8,312 bases of DNA, from NCBI GenBank assembly GCA_011390535.1, contig JAABSF010000100.1, positions 1 through 8,312 of the forward strand, given 5' to 3'. A program made the translations under genes and the position numbers. Shown here piece by piece: positions 5,433 to 8,312 of this stretch (positions within the stretch are counted from its first letter, which is position 1; each line of letters starts with the position of its first letter). The notes beneath the pieces were generated by a model that did no database searches, had not been told where the DNA came from, and saw only the letters and a program-made list of their open reading frames with translations. The DNA is from Deltaproteobacteria bacterium. Its GTDB lineage: Bacteria; Myxococcota_A; Polyangia; HGW-17; SLPX01.

Positions 5433-7085
5433 ATGTCTTTGACGCGAACAATACTTCAATATCTCCCCAGATTAACCCTTATCAACGTGGCACAAGATTT
5501 GAGAGTAGGTGTCGGCAGCAATGACGAAAAAGCAGACATAATTAAAGAACTAATGTCCAGAAGACGCACCAGGCTGCCGGCGATTCTCGAAAAACTACCA
5601 AAACCGGAGCTGCGCAAAATATGTCTCTATTTACGTCTCCCAACGTCGGGCATGCCACGCGCGGATCTTATCTACCGAATACTTGATTGTCCGGAAAAAA
5701 ACTGGGAAAACCCCATGACACCAAGGGAGATGGCTGCCCTTGAGAAGAAACCCAGGCGACGGCGACGGATCAGCAGGCCGATTTTTTCAAAGGACCACTC
5801 GAGAGACGAGAGATCCCTTGATAAGAGATTTGTATCTCATTGGAACAAATCCACCGGAGCAAAAATGAGGGCACATCGGAAAGCCCTGGGTTATTCACAA
5901 AAGGACCTGGCGCGGATGCTGGGAGTAAAACAATCTACCATCTCAATCTGGGAGAATGCATACTCGAGCCCCTCTCAAGCAATGCAAAAAAGAATCGAGT
6001 ATCGCCTCAAAATGGACAGCGACACGCTGCCTACAAGGGCCGATGAGCAAAGTGTTGTTCGGTGGATTACCTCCCGCAGATTGCAATTGAACTTGAGCCA
6101 AAAGGATCTGGCACAAAAAATCGGTGTCGCCACCAGCGTGGTCTCTCAGTGGGAAACGGGGCAAACAAAACCATCTAAAACCACTTTGAAAAGAGTTTTT
6201 GAAGTTTTAGGTCACACTGCCGACGGAGAGACCATTCTGGAACCTGAAGCCTCTGTAAAAACCCTGCTCTTAACCGCAAGGCGACGACTGGGGCTCACGC
6301 AGAAAGATTTTGCGGACAAGCTAAAGGTCTCACAAGCTGCCATCTCAGTGTGGGAAAAGGGCAGATCCGAACCCCGGCCCAGAACAAAAAAGCTTCTATT
6401 AAAGACCTTGGCAAGAATCTCCAAAGACATATCAGGAGAAAGGGAAAACGAAAATCTTTCTAACTGGATCGCCGGCCATCGCCGCATGCATGGTATGACA
6501 CAAAAAGAGCTGGCTAAAGCTTTGAGAACTTCACATTCGACCATTTCGCTTTGGGAAAATGGAAAAGTGCAGCCCAGCCCCCAGACTCTGAAGAAACTTT
6601 ATTCTTTTTTCGGTGAAAGGTGGCAAGGTCAAAAAACAAACAAAATTGATCTCGCCGAAGCAGCCCATAATCAAAAAGCTTCTGTAAGAGCTTCCTCCAG
6701 GAAAGCTGCAGATACACGTCGCAGATCCGCAAAAAAGAAGGCCACAAAAACACGTGCCTTTCAAGGTCAAAAAAAGAAACCATCAGAAACCAATAATGCA
6801 AAAAAGGAAAGCTCTACCCCTAAAGCTACAAAGGGGCGCTCAATAAAAAAAAAGTCTAAAAAACCCGCTCCTCAGAGCGCAAGAATAGCTGAAATAATGA
6901 GACAGGCGGCAATCAACGGAAACAATGTCGCCGATGAAGATAATGCAGACTCTCCTGCTCAGAAAAACAAAACAAAACAAGAAGCTAAAAAGCTCCGAGA
7001 TGGAGAGAAAAAAGTTCATCGCAGCGTCATAAGAAGACAGCGCCCTTCAAACTCAACCTCTTCAATAAATCATAACAATGACTAA
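5433..7085 (+). CDS. DNA-binding protein: two SAP-like segments, four XRE-type HTH domains, H1-like basic tail
   Basis: The product has 550 residues. Residues 11-42 and 52-85 look like two tandem SAP/Rho-N-like helix-extended-loop-helix motifs; the second, with LPKPELRKICLYLRLP and ADLIYRIL, is the clearer one. An Arg-rich linker (RRRRR, 108-112) follows. Four Cro/C1-type (XRE) helix-turn-helix domains lie at about 143-192, 208-260, 276-328 and 344-395, each with a Q-K-[DE]-[LF]-A turn and a terminal W-E (W173, W240, W307, W374). Residues 400-550 are low-complexity, rich in Lys, Ala, Ser and Thr (RRSAKKKATKTR, STPKATKGRS), resembling histone H1 or other bacterial nucleoid-protein tails. There is no catalytic, membrane or ligand domain. 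AAAAGG lies 6 bases before the ATG. The protein is inferred to bind long or repeated DNA sites in the nucleoid. It stands alone, convergent with malQ. I know no named family with this full architecture. Confidence 0.9.
   Translation: MSLTRTILQYLPRLTLINVAQDLRVGVGSNDEKADIIKELMSRRRTRLPAILEKLPKPELRKICLYLRLPTSGMPRADLIYRILDCPEKNWENPMTPREMAALEKKPRRRRRISRPIFSKDHSRDERSLDKRFVSHWNKSTGAKMRAHRKALGYSQKDLARMLGVKQSTISIWENAYSSPSQAMQKRIEYRLKMDSDTLPTRADEQSVVRWITSRRLQLNLSQKDLAQKIGVATSVVSQWETGQTKPSKTTLKRVFEVLGHTADGETILEPEASVKTLLLTARRRLGLTQKDFADKLKVSQAAISVWEKGRSEPRPRTKKLLLKTLARISKDISGERENENLSNWIAGHRRMHGMTQKELAKALRTSHSTISLWENGKVQPSPQTLKKLYSFFGERWQGQKTNKIDLAEAAHNQKASVRASSRKAADTRRRSAKKKATKTRAFQGQKKKPSETNNAKKESSTPKATKGRSIKKKSKKPAPQSARIAEIMRQAAINGNNVADEDNADSPAQKNKTKQEAKKLRDGEKKVHRSVIRRQRPSNSTSSINHNND
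5859..6617 (+). repeat. Array of four diverged HTH-coding units with a 201-bp period
   Basis: The invariant Trp codons of the four HTH domains start at 5949, 6150, 6351 and 6552, exactly 201 bp (67 residues) apart each time. Recognition-helix regions differ: VKQSTISIW, VATSVVSQW, VSQAAISVW and TSHSTISLW. The turn motif is conserved: YSQKDLA, LSQKDLA, LTQKDFA and MTQKELA. Units 2-4 also share a preceding hydrophobic helix with an R-R or R-x-x pattern. DNA identity between units is low, pointing to old duplication with spacing kept by selection. Confidence 0.85.
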
Positions 7086-7141
7086 AACCTATTAAAGGAC
7101 TGTAGTAAAAAGAACTCTCCAAATCCAAATTTCTGGTGATT
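7086..7141. other. Short convergent intergenic gap
   Basis: Only 56 bases separate the stop codons of the multi-HTH gene and malQ. No stable stem-loop followed by a T-run is visible on either strand, so transcription may run into the opposing gene. Confidence 0.5.
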
Positions 7142-8312
7142 TTACGAAATGTCCTCTTCAGGCAACCTGCCTGTTAGTTGGTTCAGTTCCCGAAGATCTT
7201 GAGCCAGGGCGCCTGACAGTTGCCCCGGAATAAGTCGCCACGACCAATTTCCATTGGTGGTAGCAGGTCGATTCATACGGGCATACGAACCAAGACCTAA
7301 AACATCCTGGACAGGCAAAATACACAACTTGGCAACAGACTGAAAAGCAAGCCTTACGAGCTCCCATGGAGCATCGTTGATATCATGGCGCCGCCCGATA
7401 TAACCAAAAAGTTGGGTCTTTTGCTCATTTGTAGCCTCTTCCTCAAGCCAACCCCGGACGGTATTGTTGTCATGCGTGCCGGTATAGACCACCGAGTTTT
7501 GGATATGATTATGGGGAGCATAGGCGTTTTCAGCAAAATCACCACCAAAAGAAAAGAGCAACACCTTGGTGCCCGGTATCGAAAACTTCTTCATGAGCTC
7601 CCGCACATCATCGGTGATTGTGCCGAGATCTTCTGCTAAAATTGACAGGTTGCCGAAACGACCTCGAACGGCCTGGAAAAAGTCTTCCCCCGGCCCATCC
7701 ACCCACCTCCCTTTTATGGCGTTTTTGTGGTTGGCGGGAACTTCCCAGTAACCGGCGAAACCACGAAAGTGATCTATACGAACTGAATCATAAAGCTCAA
7801 AACTCTGTTCTAAACGATTCAACCACCACTTATAACCCGACTTTGCAAGCTCATCCCAACGATAAACGGGGTTCCCCCAAAGCTGACCTGTTTTGGAGAA
7901 ATAATCAGGAGGTACCCCGGCCTGAACTTTCTTGCGTCCATCCGAGTGGAGCTTGAATAATTCCCTGTTGGTCCAGACATCAACACTGTCATGGCTCACA
8001 TATATCGGCAAATCCCCCAGTATGCTCACTTTCTTTTCCGCGCATGTTTTTCTCAATGCAGTCAATTGCTTGAAAAAGAGATACTGCAAAAATTTTGTGT
8101 ACTCTATTGATTCCGCAAGCTCATTAATTGCATCACGTAAGGCTTCCGGTTCACGATCCCGCAAACCTTTCGGCCATTTAATCCAGGGCTTTCCGCCCAT
8201 TTTCTGTTTTATAGCCACAAAGAGAGCAAAGTCATCCAGCCAAGAGCTCTTTTCCTCAACAAACTCACGATACAACTCACTCTCTCGACGAGCTGTCCCG
8301 GAAGTTAGATCG
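7142..8312 (-). CDS. malQ: 4-alpha-glucanotransferase (amylomaltase, GH77), N-terminus beyond the window
   Basis: MalQ transfers alpha-1,4-glucan segments between maltodextrins or to glucose, releasing glucose, in cytoplasmic glycogen or maltodextrin metabolism. About 389 C-terminal residues are visible; roughly 110 N-terminal residues are expected off the right edge, given about 500 residues for the short (Thermus-type) form. All three GH77 catalytic residues are present: the nucleophile Asp in RIDHFRGF (codon 7772-7774), the acid/base Glu in LAEDLG (7631-7633) and the third acid Asp in TGTHDNNT (7469-7471). Also typical are YREF-to-SWLDDFALF, GDLPIYVSHDSVDVW, AGVPPDYFSKTGQLWGNP, the Q-D-V-L-G-L block, and the end motif RMNRPATTNGNWSWR. 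A TTG at 8275 could be read as a start, but the frame continues upstream with family-like sequence, so the gene is simply cut by the window. It is convergent with the multi-HTH gene. Confidence 0.97.
   Translation of the reverse strand, partial: DLTSGTARRESELYREFVEEKSSWLDDFALFVAIKQKMGGKPWIKWPKGLRDREPEALRDAINELAESIEYTKFLQYLFFKQLTALRKTCAEKKVSILGDLPIYVSHDSVDVWTNRELFKLHSDGRKKVQAGVPPDYFSKTGQLWGNPVYRWDELAKSGYKWWLNRLEQSFELYDSVRIDHFRGFAGYWEVPANHKNAIKGRWVDGPGEDFFQAVRGRFGNLSILAEDLGTITDDVRELMKKFSIPGTKVLLFSFGGDFAENAYAPHNHIQNSVVYTGTHDNNTVRGWLEEEATNEQKTQLFGYIGRRHDINDAPWELVRLAFQSVAKLCILPVQDVLGLGSYARMNRPATTNGNWSWRLIPGQLSGALAQDLRELNQLTGRLPEEDIS

Noticed and set aside
5154..5459. Minus-strand open frame of 101 codons in the AT-rich intergenic region
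   Set aside because: Phe/Lys/Ile-rich composition reflects AT-rich DNA, it overlaps the start of the multi-HTH gene and has no family-like motif.
7385..7956. Several plus-strand open frames within malQ
   Set aside because: Antisense shadows of a gene with all GH77 catalytic motifs intact on the minus strand.

Overview
The window looks like bacterial chromosome of about half G+C by eye. Several traits fit a deltaproteobacterium-like lineage (Desulfobacterota, Myxococcota or relatives): a DUF4416 protein, a lipoprotein built from CGNG/CGDG cysteine-rich modules, and several short lipoproteins and hypotheticals between metabolic genes. This placement is inference; there is no rRNA or other marker in the window. 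No tRNA, CRISPR array, insertion sequence or phage gene was seen.

Layout, left to right. (1) 1-826, minus strand: an unrecognised lipoprotein whose C-terminus lies beyond the left edge. (2) 827-1085: a divergent intergenic region with a candidate promoter for the lipoprotein. (3) 1086-4049, plus strand: a two-gene unit, an FGGY-family carbohydrate kinase followed 3 bases later by a radical SAM protein. (4) 4042-4410, minus strand: a small cysteine-rich lipoprotein that converges on and overlaps the radical SAM gene by 8 bp; it stops in the middle of its second module. (5) 4559-5113, plus strand: a DUF4416 protein. (6) 5114-5432: an AT-rich, A-tract-containing control region without a convincing gene. 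(7) 5433-7085, plus strand: a 550-residue DNA-binding protein with two SAP-like segments, four XRE-type helix-turn-helix domains at an exact 67-residue period, and a lysine-rich histone H1-like tail. (8) 7142-8312, minus strand: the C-terminal three quarters of a 4-alpha-glucanotransferase (MalQ, GH77) with its catalytic triad intact; its start lies beyond the right edge.

The genes do not form one obvious pathway. MalQ and the FGGY kinase are both carbohydrate enzymes but sit at opposite ends and on opposite strands. The most unusual object is the multi-HTH protein, whose architecture suggests a chromosome-organising or long-operator-binding factor rather than a simple repressor. The truncated cysteine-rich lipoprotein and the tightly coupled kinase/radical SAM pair are the next most interesting items.
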